Assembly: GCF_000003815.2 (NCBI RefSeq)
Contig: NC_049983.1
Span: 1,238,546 to 1,302,545, forward strand
Reading direction: 5' to 3'
Source: Branchiostoma floridae
Lineage: Eukaryota > Chordata > Leptocardii > Amphioxiformes > Branchiostomatidae
DNA length: 64,000 nucleotides
A model generated the notes under the pieces. That model worked only from the letters and a program-made list of their open reading frames with translations, was not told the DNA's origin and did no database searches. A program made the translations under genes and the position numbers. Positions 12,546 to 23,359 of this stretch are shown piece by piece. Within the stretch, counting starts at the first letter, position 1, and each line of letters starts with the position of its first letter.

Positions 12546-15500
12546 ATACATATAACACACACACGCACCTTTATTCGTGGGGTAACCTAAATCTATTGTT
12601 TTTCGAAATAAATATTGACAGAAGATATTAATTTTCAAATTGCAAGATATATAAAAATGTTGAAAATATTGTTACCGTTGCTGTTGCATTTCCAGGTTAC
12701 AGAGTCAGATTGCCGTGAGATCGTGTCAGCCTGTGAGAGGAACAACGTCATCCTGTCAGTGTGCCACGTCAAATATTGTTACTGTTGCTCCTTACAGGTT
12801 ACAGAGTCAGACTGCCGTGAGATAGTGTCAGCCTGTGAGAGGAACAACGTCATCCTGCCAGTGTGCCACGTCAAATATTGTTACTGTTGCTCCTTACAGG
12901 TTACAGAGTCCGACTGTCGTGAGATAGTGTCCGCCTGTGAGAGGAACAACGTCATCCTGTCAGTGTGCCACATGAAATATTGTTACTGTTGCTCCTTACA
13001 GGTTACAGAGTCCGACTGTCGTGAGATAGTGTCCGCCTGTGAGAGGAACAACGTCATCCTGTCAGTGTGCCACGTCAAATATTGTTACTGTTGCTCCTTA
13101 CAGGTTACAGAGTCAGACTGGCGTGAGAAAGTGTCAGCCTGTGAGAGGAACAACGTCATCCTGCCAGTGTGCCACGTCAAATATTGTTACTGTTGCTCCT
13201 TACAGGTTACAGAGTCCGACTGTCGTGAGATAGTGTCCGCCTGTGAGAGGAACAACGTCATCCTGTCAGTGTGCCACATGAAATATTGTTACTGTTGCTC
13301 CTTACAGGTTACAGAGTCAGACTGCCGTGAGATAGTGTCCGCCTGTGAGAGGAACAACGTCATCCTGTCAGTGTGCCACATGAAATATTGTTACTGTTGC
13401 TCCTTACAGGTTACAGAGTCAGACTGCCGTGAGATAGTGTCCGCCTGTGAGAGGAACACTAGTGTCATCCTGTCAGTGTGCCACGTGAAATATTGTTACT
13501 GTTGCTCCTTACAGGTTACAGAGTCCGACTGCCGTGAGATAGTGTCAGCCTGTGAGAGGAACAACGTCATCCTGTCAGTGTGCCACGTGAAATATTGTTA
13601 CTGTTGCTCCTTACAGGTTACAGAGTCCGACTGCCGTGAGATAGTGTCCGCCTGTGAGAGGAACAACGTCATCCTGTCAGTGTGCCACGTGAAATATTGT
13701 TACTGTTGCTCCTTACAGGTTACAGAGTCCGACTGCCGTGAGATAGTGTCCGCCTGTGAGAGGAACAACGTCATCCTGTCAGTGTGCCACGTGCTGAGGT
13801 ACTATCCACCTGTCAGGAAGATCAAGGTCAGACAACCTTCAATGTTGTAAAACAGTTATTGCAAGCTCGTTTAAATCCTAAAAGATTGAAAGGATCCCAG
13901 ACACACTTTGTTGCAGTCCCCATGGTTTTTATTCTTCTTACCCTCTGTCCTCCACACACAACCTTCTTCTCTCAGGGTTGCTTCCAGACATAATGACCCT
14001 GTCCCCTGCCCCCTCCCCCTAATCTACTTCCTCCCAGCCAGGGATGATCCATCATACATCTGGGGAAAGGAAGTCAAGTCACATCTTGGGAAAGGAAGGG
14101 GAGACCACTTTGGCCATGCATTTTTTCATACACTAACTACTTACTATTCTAAGCATACAACGCATACAACAAGTCACCACTGTGAATTATCATGTTCGGT
14201 CTGATGTTCGTATTATTGAACATTGTCCTAATTTTTGTAGGAACTGATTGACAGTGGAGCCATTGGAGACATAGTTCACATCCAGCACATGGAAGCAGTG
14301 AGAACTATTTCTTTTTCATTTATATCCTAAGCTTGTAGTTTTACCTATTGAATAAGTTTAAATCATGTCTACTTCTATATAATGTGATATTTAGTATGTG
14401 TGCAATAGCTTTCCATGTATACATGTAGTATTACAGGTAACGCTAGTTCACATTTATCAGCAGGGTAACATATATTTTTCGTTGTTTCTAAAAACAAGGT
14501 ATTTAGCAATATCAAGTCAACAGTCGATCGTTTCAAACTGCATTATTTAAAAAAAAATCACAATCTGAATCCACCGGCCAAAGACAAAAACTACAATGGA
14601 TATAGGTCCACCCCGCACCCCCCGAATAAAGGTGAACTAAGTAAACGTTACACCCACTAACAGATTTCAAGTTTAATTGATTGTTTGATTGAATGTTTGT
14701 TTGATTGATTGATTGAATATTGATTGACACAGGAATTCCAGGACACAGGAATAGTGCTTACCTTTCTTACCCAACTCCCAGGTGGGATTCTGGCCCTTTC
14801 CACATGCCTTTGTACGTGGAAACTGGAGAAAAACTGACGACAGTAGCTTCTTGCTTCTCATCAAGAGCTGCCACGATGTCGATCTTATTACGTACTGGCT
14901 CCCTGAGTCAAGGTTAGATTCATAATGGCTGCTTGCTTGTATTAATGCCATGTTGGAACTACTAGTTAGTAACAAACGCCTGAACACAAAGACCATGGTA
15001 CCAACAGATTCTTTATTTTTCTTCTTTCACAATTCATTTTTTGATTTTGAAAGACTTTGCTCCAGATTCAAAATAAATTTTGTTAAAAGCGCAAGTCGGC
15101 AACAAAATCTGTACATTTTATGATAGGAAAAAAAGGTTTGAATGACATTAGTATCTGCCAATGGCCTTCTTGCATTATAATAATAGTAATGCTTTATTTG
15201 CCAGAAGCATTTCGCAGCCTTTCGGCTGAATTGTACACTCCTTTCACATGAGAATCAAAGACATGGAGTCAAAAACTGACTATTTGAAATATAATTAATA
15301 ATACAACTGGTAAAACACTATACTATACATGAAATGTACAGCCATTAGTTTATTTAAAGTATAAAAGTATTTAAAATACTATTGACATGATTTACCACAA
15401 TAAGATGAGCACAACGTTCCAAATGCTTCCTAATCTTGACCATTTTACATTGGCGGTCGATACAATACAAGAACATTAAAAGATTTAAAATTTGATGGGG

Positions 15501-18500
15501 TTTTCATTTACATATCAACTTAATAGAAGTGTTGTACATCATATAACTATGGTCGCGCTTGCAGCATTACTGTATTATTTACATTATGTTGGCATAAATC
15601 ACTTTTGGAAATGGACGAAAATTGATGCACCTTTGAGTGTCATCCATATTAAGTCAAATCAGCATGGCCCAATATGTTATGAATACTCATTGATAATTCT
15701 CCTTTACTGACTCGAAACTGGTGGAAGTCATGGAGGGCAGCAGCTGCTCACTTCTCTCCAAAAGCTGTCACGATGTTGACCTCATACGCTATTGGCTCAG
15801 TGGTGCAAGGTTTGGTGCTGGATGCTTGTATGCCTGCCAAACTTTCCAATGTTCAATTTATAAGTCATTATGTCAAGGGGAACATTGTTTTTGGTGTGTT
15901 CTTCTTGGCTTCTATCCTCTTCTTACGTAATGAACTAATCAGAGTTTCAAACTGCAAGTGGCATTTTAGCTGTTTCAGCAAGTAGGAACAATGCAGCGGT
16001 TGTTACAGTGAATATGAATGAATATAACCTGTAAAAGAAAAGTACCAAATTGAGCTTTGTGGACTTTTCTATTGGTGATGCCTCAAAGTCAAGCCCAATT
16101 TAGTATTGTGTGTAAATATCTTGATAAAAGGCAAATTATTGGGAATGTTGCGCTTCCAGATGAACTTACCATTTTCCCAATCACATGTATGTTCCCAAAT
16201 GTGTTTCGTTTTCGTTTTCATTACACAACTTCCTTTTAATTTTTCCGTAAACGTTTCGACGACTGTCTGTAGCCTTCATCAAAATTCTGTACTGATAAAG
16301 GCGACAGATAGAACTTTTAATTCCATGTGATTGTCTATTTATACAGGTGTGTCAAGGTGTCCTCCTTTGGCAGTCTCATGCACTTCAGGCACGAGAACAA
16401 GGTAAGAGTCACGTCGTTCAACTATCGTGCACTATATACTACATGTAACGGCAGTTCACCTTTCTCCGCATGGTAACCTATATCCGTTGCTTTTTAAAAC
16501 GCGATGTTTAGGTATATCTAGTCTACGTTGGTTTCAAATTGCAATATTTTCATAGCATTCCCGTCTGAAACAGCCGTCTGTCGAATTGATATCCCTAAAT
16601 ACTCCGATTTTATATACAACGGATAACGGTTACCCCAAGGATAAAGGTGAAGTACCGTTATATACAAACAGCAAATTTCCAAAGTACATGTGGGAAGTGG
16701 AAAGCTTAATAATGTATGCAGAATATTTTCCAGACATCTTTCGCTATCTTCAGGATAAAAAAAAGAAACAGTCATGGACACTAGAGCCATATAATAGTGG
16801 ATTGCTTACGGCTGTCACCTGACAGAAACCTTCACTGCAGATTAACATACATTGAAGATTATTGGTCTTGCAATAATGTAACAAGCAAGACGGAAGTTTT
16901 TTTACAACATGTAGTTTCCTTCCAGCCCGCAGGTGCAGCCAGCAGGTGTCTGGACTGCCAGGTGGAGAGCACCTGTCCTTACTCTGCCAAGAAGATCTAC
17001 CTGACGAGGGTGGAACAGGTGACATTACATACTTTTACAGGGCTTGAAATACCACCTGCATATGCAGGTTAGTGCAGGTAAGAGTTGGGCTGTGCAGGTA
17101 TAATTCTGACGCCTACCTGGACCTAACCTGCACCAGACTTTTGAGACTTGTCCTTAAGCTTGTAACTCCTATACATACTGCGGCATGTGAACGCTGCTTT
17201 ACTTTATAGAATGCACCAAAACAGCCTGGCAGTATTTACTATGTTCAAAAAGTTGCTTTATCCTCTTTTGGGATATAACGTTACATTATTTGAATGGTAC
17301 AGGTAACATTTTCTGGTACAGGTAATTTCAAAGGTTTTTGAGCCCTTTTTTAACACTTTAGGGTCTTGGAAGTAGTGTCACTATATTTAAAAGGTCTGAT
17401 TGGCAATTATCACTTGCTGACATGAAGCTATAATTTACCCCTTAGGACAAGGTTTATCACTTTAGCTACTTTTTCTAGTGTTTGTGATGGGCTGTCTCCA
17501 GCTTTAATTTTGTTTCATTGTTTTGGGACCCTTCATGTTCATTTTCATTGCTAAATCTGTCATTGATCTTTAGCCAATGAAAATATATTTTCATCAATTT
17601 TATGTAATGAAGTTCCAATTATTTGGATGGATGGGGTAAAATGTTAGTCTGTCTCAACAAAGGGATGTACATCCCTGCAGGATGGAGTGACGAGGTCTGG
17701 AGACATGTATACCGCTAGCACCGGTTTGTAAACCTTTTCTGATACTCTTTACAATTACCAGGCTGCCAGCCTTTTTAGCTTTATGTCAAAAGCTGAAGAA
17801 ACAATGGTTACAGAGTCGAATAAAGCAATTGTAAAAAAGCTGGCACCAGACTTTACAAAGCTGTGAAGAAAGAAACCAAGAGATGGTGTTGAATGTTGCA
17901 GATGATTAGTTAAGCAGACTTTATTTTTTTTAGGGAATAACGGGCTGGCCAGTCAGTGTAGTGTGTCCTCAGGAACCGGTGGATGTGGAGAGTCTAACCG
18001 AGGCTCTGAGAACTGGACCGTACGGACGTTGTGTGTACGAGTGCGACAACGACGTTGTTTCCAATCAGGTACATTCTGCTATTAACGACCTTTTCACATG
18101 TCCCAGTGGTACAAGTAGTAACGAAACCCCAATGCTTGGCCATTTGGATCAAATTCTGTGACCTGTGGGTCCAAGTAGGATCCTATAGTCGACTTCAGCT
18201 AAGACATGTTGTAACTTGTAAGGAATTACATTTGTCATTTTGGATGGTGACCTAAAGCAGGCGGGCTTGTGTATGCAGAAGCTTCAGGTGTAAGCCTCAA
18301 GTGTCAAACCTCTGCACGTAAAAGAATCCAACACACGTATCAAGAATTAGAAGAGTAAGCGATGACCAAAGTGTGCTTGGCCAAAGCACAAGCCGTTAGA
18401 GCAAAGCCACATCACACATAAAAAGCGGCATGCAAAGCCGATTTGAGCTTTCATGATTAAACAAACTTTAAGGTTTAAACAAACAAACAAACAAACACTA

Positions 18501-21500
18501 TTGGCCATTTAAAGGGGTGTTCTGTCAACCAGTGGAAGAATAGCTCTTTAGTGAGCTCAGCTGGTTGGAGATCACTTTTACATTCTGTGAGATTTTAACA
18601 AGAAAAATGTTGAAAGAATTTTAATGATTCAGGTGTAAAAAATACATTTTTTTTCTATTTTCAGTTTATAGCCAACAACAGGAGCTTTTTGATTCACAAC
18701 CTTGTAATTGTCTTGATTTTGTTTTCCATTGAACCACCTTGAATTGTACTCTTTGACTAATAAATCTTGGTTTAAAATCTCGGGTCAATTTAGATGTCAG
18801 TCCAGTCACTGAAGAAATACTGCAGATGTTGCCGAAAACATCTGTTTCTTGAGTTACTGTTTCCTTACATAGTACCTAGTAGGCAAATGTTGTAGCAACT
18901 TGTAGTAGTATTCAGCAACCTGTACTGATTTTAAGCATGACCTTTCTTTTTACATGAATATCTAGGTGGTTAACTTCCAGTTTGACGGTGGCCAGACGGC
19001 TTCCTTCAACATGGTGGCCTTTACTCAGGAGATCTGTGAGCGACAGACCAGGATCTCAGGAACCAAGGTAATTTTATATGTATAATTTGTGGAGTGTCGT
19101 GTAATGGCAGCGTGTTTGGCTTAGAACCAAATGATCCCGGGTTCTAATCCTGTCATATCACCGACCATTTGCCATTGGGAAAGGCACTTTACATGACTTC
19201 TCATTTCAGTCAGGTGAAAATGAGTACCTAGCTCTCGTTTCGGGACCACCCCTCGGATTGGACATTTGATGGAGTCCCATGTTTGGTTAGAGACACACTT
19301 CAAGCACGTAAAGAACCCCACGGTTTTCAAGAAGTGTAAGGATCCTCTCCTGGGATGGTGTAAGATGACAAAAATCATTCCGGGCAAATAGGCTAGAGTG
19401 TTATCCCGAGCAGCCTTCGTAACTTCTGCTTCGACTATCAAGTCAGTTATAATTAGTCAAGCTTGCTCAATGTTTCTGACATGGGGAGATGCTGCTACAG
19501 TGAGCATCATTTCAGTGTTGAGGAGAGATGCTGCTACAGTGAGCATTATTTTAGTGCTGAGAAGAGATGCTGCTACAGTGAGCATTATTTCAGTGCTGAG
19601 GAGAGATGCTGGTACAGTGAGCATTATTTCAGTGCTGAGGAGAGATGCTGGTACAGTGAGCATCATTTCAGTGCTGAGGAGAGATGCTGCTTCAGTGAGC
19701 ATCATTTCAGTGCAGATGAGAGATGCTGCTACTTTGAGCATTATTTCAGTGCTGAGGAGAGATGCTGCTACAGTGAGCATTATTTCAGTGCTGAGGAGAG
19801 ATGCTGCTACAGTGAGCATTATTTCAGTGCTGAGGAGAGATGCTGCTACAGTGAGCATTATTTCAGTGCTGAGGAGAGATGCTGGTACAGTGAGCATCAT
19901 TTCAGTGCTGAGGAGAGATGCTGCTTCAGTGAGCATCATTTCAGTGCAGAGGAGAGATGCTGCTACAGTGAGCATTATTTCAGTGCTGAGGAGAGATGCT
20001 GCTACAGTGAGCATTATTTCAGTGCTGAGGAGAGATGCTGCTACAGTGAGCATTAGCTCATTGCCGAGAAGTGGTCTATATGGTCTTGCACTAAGAAACG
20101 TTTTAAAAATTAAAGATTTTCCAGTAACTCAATTAACAGAAAATCTGGTTGGTAAATTACTAAATCATTCTTTATTCAATACAAAGGATCTACGTCCAGC
20201 TGATATTTCAATGACGTTCTGGTTTCAATGACTTTATGCCATCAGGGAAATAATGACTCAGGTTCACTGGTGCTCTGCAGTTATAAGTGCCACAGATAAC
20301 TAGCTAGAGCAAGCTTAGCTGTTGAAAATGAGTCTATGCTTGTTGTATTGCTCATCTCATATTCCCATGTTGTATCCTTCCATCCAGGGTGAGCTACGCT
20401 GCTCCGGACCAGGCCCCGTGTATGTCTATGACTTCCTGACGCAGACGTCCACGGAGCATCGCTGTGCAGTGGCGCCCCCTAGCAGGATGGGTGATATGCA
20501 CGGCGGTGCAGACTTCTTCCTCATGGATGCCTTTGTAAAGGCTGTACAGGTAAGGTTATATAAAGTGGGAAAAGATGAGAAGCAAACTTTAGAGCGTTGG
20601 AGAGGTTCATCACTTACGTATGTATCCAGTTACATGTACTATCAATTTTTTTTACAACAGTGACTGTTTTAAAGGTACCGCAAAATTTTCGATGTCTGAC
20701 AGCACATCTTGGTCACGGAGAATGGCCTAGTCTTGATCTCGCGAGAGAACACGAGACTAGGCCAAGCTTGCGTAGATCATCTGCCACCTCCCCCCAGGAC
20801 TTGGGGAGCTCCAAATGAACCGCAATGAGGGTTAGGATATCCCCAAGTCCTACCTACCCCTTCTCCGTAAGATCTCCGTTTGATGTGTTAAAAAATTCCT
20901 ATTTCCCCAGAACTATCGTAGAGTGGAATATGTTATCGCCAAACACAGTAGGGGCGTCTTCTCTGGATAGTTTTAAAGAACACTTGCAGATAGATGTGCA
21001 AAAGTTAGGTGTGACTAGTCATTCTGTGTAATATAACCAGCTGCTGCCGCGCCGCCTGCCTGCGAAGCTGGTGTGTTACGCCGAAGGGCGGTTATACCGG
21101 CTATATAGATACAGATACAGAAGCCTGGCCTTGTTTCTTCTTTTGTATTTTGTGATATACTGTGTATTATGTGATATATTGTGTATTATGAGCATTTCTA
21201 AGGAAAGTTAGAACAAAATGTATATGAGCATCTATATGAGGCAACTATGGCATAATATAGTTGCATTCATTGAACTGTCATGACAGATGAAGAACAAGAA
21301 GTACACACCAGCAAAAAAATATGATTCCCCTATCTAGAAACATACTTTCAAATTGTTCAACTGTATCGTAATATGTATCACTAGAGTTTGGGCCAGCCAC
21401 CAGCCTAAAAATTACAAGAAAACGAAAGATAATAATAGGGTCGGTAGCTACCGACCCTATTTTTTCTGGACTGAAACAGGAAACACAACATTTATATAGG

Positions 21501-22015
21501 CCTAACCATAATCCTCTAAGCCACAGGATGTCAGTGTTGACGGAGTATACTGATATGCGTTCCTACCACATACATTTATTTGCAGTACATTCAACAGCTT
21601 AATATGTAAGATAAAAACATCAAAACATTAACCTCTGGGATTGCCGACAACAGAGAGAAATTGAGGAAGCTTAAATCGTCTTCTCTGCCTCCAACCGAAC
21701 TGTTTTCATCCCCAACTGTGCACCTAATGCTCTAATTCTAAATAACGATTTACCTCTAGCACTCCACCATCAGGCTATTTACCGTTGCCTACTGATAATC
21801 AAAGGAAGTCATTAATAATGAGTAGTAGATTTAACATGATTTTTGGTTTTAGAAAATTACATTATTTTGTGTCATCCTTTCAGAGCGGTGACCGGTCCGA
21901 GGTACTGACCGGACCACAGGACACCTTGCAGAGCCACCTGCTGGTGTTTGCTGCCGAGCAGGCTCGACTTCAGGACAAAGTCATGACTGTACACCTAGAC
22001 GGCTCCTATAGCTAA
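8733..22015 (+). CDS. Gfo/Idh/MocA-family oxidoreductase (StrI-like), 12 exons
   Basis: NAD(P)-dependent sugar/polyol-type dehydrogenase by family; substrate unknown. Exons: 8733-8822, 9655-9739, 12014-12147, 13719-13826, 14241-14297, 14782-14912, 16347-16401, 16926-17018, 17934-18068, 18966-19067, 20388-20549, 21884-22015. Together they give 1284 bases, 427 residues plus TAA, with phases matching at every junction. Residues 10-15 are the Rossmann loop GAGNRG, 75-81 read IATPDQH, and 99-101 are the EKP motif holding the family's catalytic lysine. KSCHD sits at 186-190 and a cysteine cluster [11 protein letters not shown] at 227-237, as in StrI-type relatives. The ATG is chosen because the Rossmann strand starts four residues later. 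No signal peptide, so probably cytosolic. Oddities: the exon 2 donor is AT rather than GT, exon 4 is an 11-fold array, and the last exon is followed by two decayed copies of its end. Confidence 0.88.
8958..9016. repeat. Inverted repeat (hairpin) in intron 1
   Basis: TGAGGATAGTCACACCT is followed about 20 bases later by its near-complement AGGTGTGACTCTCCTCA. Related phrases (GAGGTGTGGCTCTCCTC) recur in the array at 36600-39400, so it may be a mobile-element end. Confidence 0.45.
9122..9462. repeat. 17-bp minisatellite in intron 1
   Basis: About 19-20 copies of a unit reading GCATGCCTATAGCTTCT, with a recurrent CTTCT/CCTCT variant. It lies inside the first intron of the oxidoreductase gene and has no coding role. 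Confidence 0.9.
9740..9766 (+). promoter_or_regulatory. Non-GT donor of exon 2 with in-frame backup donor
   Basis: Family similarity (VFTD followed by WQQ) and phase place the end of exon 2 at 9739, but the next bases are ATAAAC instead of GT. A GTAACA donor 21 bases downstream (exon end at 9760) is in the same phase and has no stop before it. Using it would insert seven residues between VFT and WQQ and change the split codon to Tyr. Either the genome carries a G-to-A change or base error at the first donor, or the second donor is used. Confidence 0.6.
9784..10281. other. Intron 2, 5' part, unassigned
   Basis: Contains a short inverted pair of AGAAGAACTTATA-type repeats near 9870-9940 and no coding exon. 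Confidence 0.4.
10282..10572 (-). mobile_element. tRNA-derived SINE
   Basis: On the minus strand the 5' part resembles a tRNA: TGGCGCAGTGG fits an internal A box and GGTTCGAATCC fits a B box, with tRNA-like spacing. The body includes AAAGGCACTTTACACGAC, a phrase shared with the related copies at 19088-19345, 25545-25710, 36110-36238 and 39990-40190. It lies in intron 2. It should not be annotated as a functional tRNA, because no 3' acceptor stem closes. Confidence 0.7.
10600..11360. repeat. Degenerate short repeats around an assembly gap
   Basis: The sequence repeats phrases such as ATGGACTCTTCCAG and AACACTTCCGCT on both sides of the gap at 10913-11029 (117 unknown bases). The ORFs crossing the gap are artefacts. 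Confidence 0.5.
10913..11029. other. Assembly gap (117 N)
   Basis: Run of undetermined bases in intron 2 of the oxidoreductase gene. Confidence 1.
11510..11900. repeat. Unclassified dispersed repeat with AGAA tract and hairpin end
   Basis: The phrase CTGTGCCAAATTTCAGGTCATTTGG occurs in two variants about 155 bases apart (first 20 bases: CTGTGCCAAATTTCAGGTCA). An AGAAAGAAAG tract follows. The 3' side ends in an inverted pair around TTTCACCATACCTATGGTATGG. Looks like a mobile-element remnant; family not recognised. Confidence 0.4.
11947..12006 (+). repeat. 20-bp minisatellite abutting the exon 3 acceptor
   Basis: Three copies of ACTTATGCACACCTCCCGCA (first base varies), ending eight bases before exon 3 starts at 12014. 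The pyrimidine-rich part of the unit forms the tract in front of the acceptor AG at 12012-12013. Confidence 0.9.
12300..12565. repeat. (CA)n-rich microsatellite in intron 3
   Basis: Imperfect CACACA with interspersed GATACACA and GGCAGATACA units. The long ORFs on both strands here are made only of repeat-encoded residues. A fragment with ACCTTTATTCGTGGGGTAAC follows at 12566-12600 and is related to the small MITE ends at 14438-14650 and 16446-16660. Confidence 0.9.
12696..13826 (+). repeat. Eleven-fold tandem array of exon 4 with splice acceptors
   Basis: Ten units of 102 bp (one is 105) and a final complete unit. Each starts with GTTACAGAGTC directly after a CAG, carries 75 coding bases of exon 4 ([17 protein letters not shown]... 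to VCHV), then 27 bases ending in TGTTGCTCCTTACAG, which is the intron tail and acceptor. The eleventh unit (13719-13826) continues through [11 protein letters not shown] to a GT donor and is the canonical exon. Because 102 is a multiple of three and no stop intervenes, splicing from exon 3 into any of the acceptors keeps the frame and would add 34 residues per extra unit. Differences are few: C-to-W and I-to-K in unit 5, M for V in three units, and one extra codon in unit 8. The nearly uniform copies indicate recent expansion. Confidence 0.92.
13827..14240 (+). other. Intron 4
   Basis: No repeat or exon recognised. It ends in ATTTTTGTAG at the acceptor for exon 5. Confidence 0.6.
14438..14650. 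mobile_element. Small TIR element (MITE), copy 1, in intron 5
   Basis: Left end TAACGCTAGTTCAC, right end GAACTAAGTAAACGTTA, imperfect inverted repeats of about 40 bases; the inner parts AGGGTAACATATAT and ATATAGGTCCACCC also match in inverted order. The same family is at 16446-16660. No coding capacity. Confidence 0.55.
15170..15480 (-). mobile_element. Possible LINE 3' UTR remnant
   Basis: ATAATAGTAATGCTTTATTTGCC reads on the minus strand as a 3' tail with AATAAA-like and ATT repeats (first 20 bases: ATAATAGTAATGCTTTATTT). It sits in intron 6. No ORF remains. Confidence 0.35.
15711..15809 (+). pseudogene. Decayed second copy of exon 6 of the oxidoreductase
   Basis: This stretch reads [20 protein letters not shown] in one frame and RNW in another, matching the true exon 6 at 14782-14912 ([20 protein letters not shown] and GNW). 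It ends in GCAAG followed by GTTTGG, a donor in the same phase as exon 6. There is a two-base indel between the two blocks, and no acceptor AG precedes it. It is therefore a truncated, frame-shifted exon duplicate inside intron 6 and not a usable exon. It could derive from a once mutually exclusive exon. Confidence 0.7.
16446..16660. mobile_element. Small TIR element (MITE), copy 2, in intron 7
   Basis: Ends TAACGGCAGTTCACCTTT and the inverted AAAGGTGAAGTACCGTTA, about 43 bases of good complementarity (GGTAACCTATATCCGTTG against CAACGGATAACGGTTACC). 215 bp, no coding. Same family as 14438-14650. Confidence 0.7.
18250..18780. other. Intron 9, unassigned repeat-like part
   Basis: A segment near 18250-18480 ends in AAACAAACAAAC and looks like a retroelement remnant, but there is no diagnostic end or ORF. 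Confidence 0.3.
19088..19345 (+). mobile_element. tRNA-derived SINE
   Basis: Plus-strand copy in intron 10: GTGTAATGGCAGCGTG (A-box-like) and CCCGGGTTCTAATCC (B-box-like), then the shared body phrase GGGAAAGGCACTTTACATGA. More diverged than the copy at 10282-10572. Confidence 0.6.
19486..20058. repeat. 39-bp minisatellite in intron 10
   Basis: About 14-15 copies of a 39-bp unit containing GATGCTGCTACAGTGAGCAT and TTTCAGTGCTGAGGAGA. Since 39 is a multiple of three and the unit lacks stops in several frames, long ORFs appear on both strands; none is supported as a gene. It lies between exons 10 and 11. Confidence 0.92.
20825..21116 (+). mobile_element. 5'-truncated LINE 3' end
   Basis: The reading [11 protein letters not shown] followed by LDSFKEHL is the C-terminal tail typical of CR1/L2-like ORF2 proteins. 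It is followed by a GC-rich 3' UTR (CTGCCGCGCCGCCTGCC) and ends in an ATACAG microsatellite at 21106-21120, as expected for a 3'-anchored retrotransposed copy. It lies in intron 11. No endonuclease or reverse transcriptase part remains. Confidence 0.7.
21434..21461. repeat. 28-bp perfect palindrome
   Basis: AATAGGGTCGGTAG and its exact reverse complement CTACCGACCCTATT meet with no spacer. It sits in intron 11 between the LINE remnant and exon 12. Could be a hairpin or a mobile-element scar. Confidence 0.9.
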
Positions 22016-22126
22016 ACACAAGTACAGGACAGAGTCATGAATGTACACCCAGATGGTTCCTATAGCTAAACACAACTACAGGACAGAGTCATGACTGTAC
22101 ACCCAGATGGCTCCTATAGCTGAACT
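21971..22126 (+). repeat. Three 54-bp copies of the end of the last exon
   Basis: The unit CAGGACAAAGTCATGACTGT... to TCCTATAGCTAAACACA occurs at 21971, 22025 and 22079. The first copy holds the true stop TAA (22013-22015). The two downstream copies lie in the 3' UTR, ending in TAA and TGA. The 54-bp period would preserve frame if the first stop were lost. Confidence 0.85.
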
Positions 22127-23350
22127 CCTCTAAAAGCCGTTAAAAAGGGGGTATCTCACTGGGCCATGTCTGTTTGCAAAAGAGAATTGTTCACAGTCAC
22201 AAACATGTCGTCAGTTTCTTGCCAACAGGCTCCAACAGGCAACATTCGATTGCCCAAATTGGAAAATGTTTTTTTTTTTTAATCTAAAAATTGCAATTTG
22301 CAAAATGTCCCAAGTGTGCACAATTTATATGCCAACTAGTGTATCAAGGAGGTTGGGTGTGCCAAAAATGCGAAAAGGAACAAAAAGGAACGAAAAGTAC
22401 CGAAAGTGCGAAAAGGAACGGGAACGAAAAGGAACGGAGTAAAGTGAAAATAATCGATGAGAATATAACGGAATGGTCCTGTGAGCGGCAAATGCATATG
22501 AAAGGTGTTTTTTTTTTTCATTTTGCGGCTTGTTTCTCGAAATGCCTAGAGCCCTCAAGGCACCTTCATACCGAATTTAGACCATCATCATCATATCTTG
22601 CCAAATTTCAGATTATTTGACTTAAATGCGGTAACATACATGTAAGTGTCCAAAACATAGTTCTTCTCTGGTAGAACGAAAGTGTATTTGGCAAGTAATT
22701 TTCACAAGTTTAGCCTTTTTATTATCTTTCCTCCCAAAAAAAGCAAAGAAATGTGAGAACAATAATTACTGTGGATTTCTGCCCTCCTACACACCGCTTA
22801 ATATGTAAAATCTCCAAATACTACTCAGTGATGTATTTAGTATATCATATTTGAGAGATACTTAGATGTACGTCCAAACATTACGTTCGTTCAATACATC
22901 ATAAATCCATTAAGTAGGGACTGGGGCTTTAAAAATTGGAAAAAGGGATGCTAATGTCACCAAATGCCAAAGTGAACTCCAAAGTGAATTCCAATGTCCA
23001 AATAAGATGTGAAAGAACAAACATAAAAAAAACAACTGTTGTTCGTTATAGGTATACTGTACTCTGTGCGTCATTTGTTTAACATTCTCAAACACTTAGA
23101 TTTCATCTTGAAGGCATTTATTTTGTGATCAACCTTTTTTTTTATTCGCACGCTCGCATCAGTTTTGGGGTTTACAGTTTTGGGATGTTATATATCAAAT
23201 CAACAAATCCTAATCTTTAATTAGTCCTCGGGGATTCTATGTAACAATCCCGGTCTATTTCTGTCTTAATTTGTACTAATTAGAAAGATCGCATATCAGC
23301 TTTATTAGCAAAACAAAAGATAGAATGCTGGCGCTGCGCAACGTTATCTG
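22127..23350. other. Intergenic, unassigned
   Basis: No gene recognised. A low-complexity purine stretch of GAAAAGGAAC-type units lies at 22365-22445. 23170-23350 begins the 3' flank that is shared with the second paralogue at 33805-33920. Confidence 0.45.
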
Positions 23351-23359
23351 TTTTGTCTT

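Noticed and set aside
12117-12638. ORFs of 159 and 173 codons rich in C, V and H, T
   Set aside because: Pure products of a CA/TG microsatellite in intron 3.
19398-20231. Long ORFs on both strands (277, 198 and 197 codons)
   Set aside because: They follow a 39-bp minisatellite in intron 10; a period divisible by three keeps several frames open on both strands. No splice or family support.
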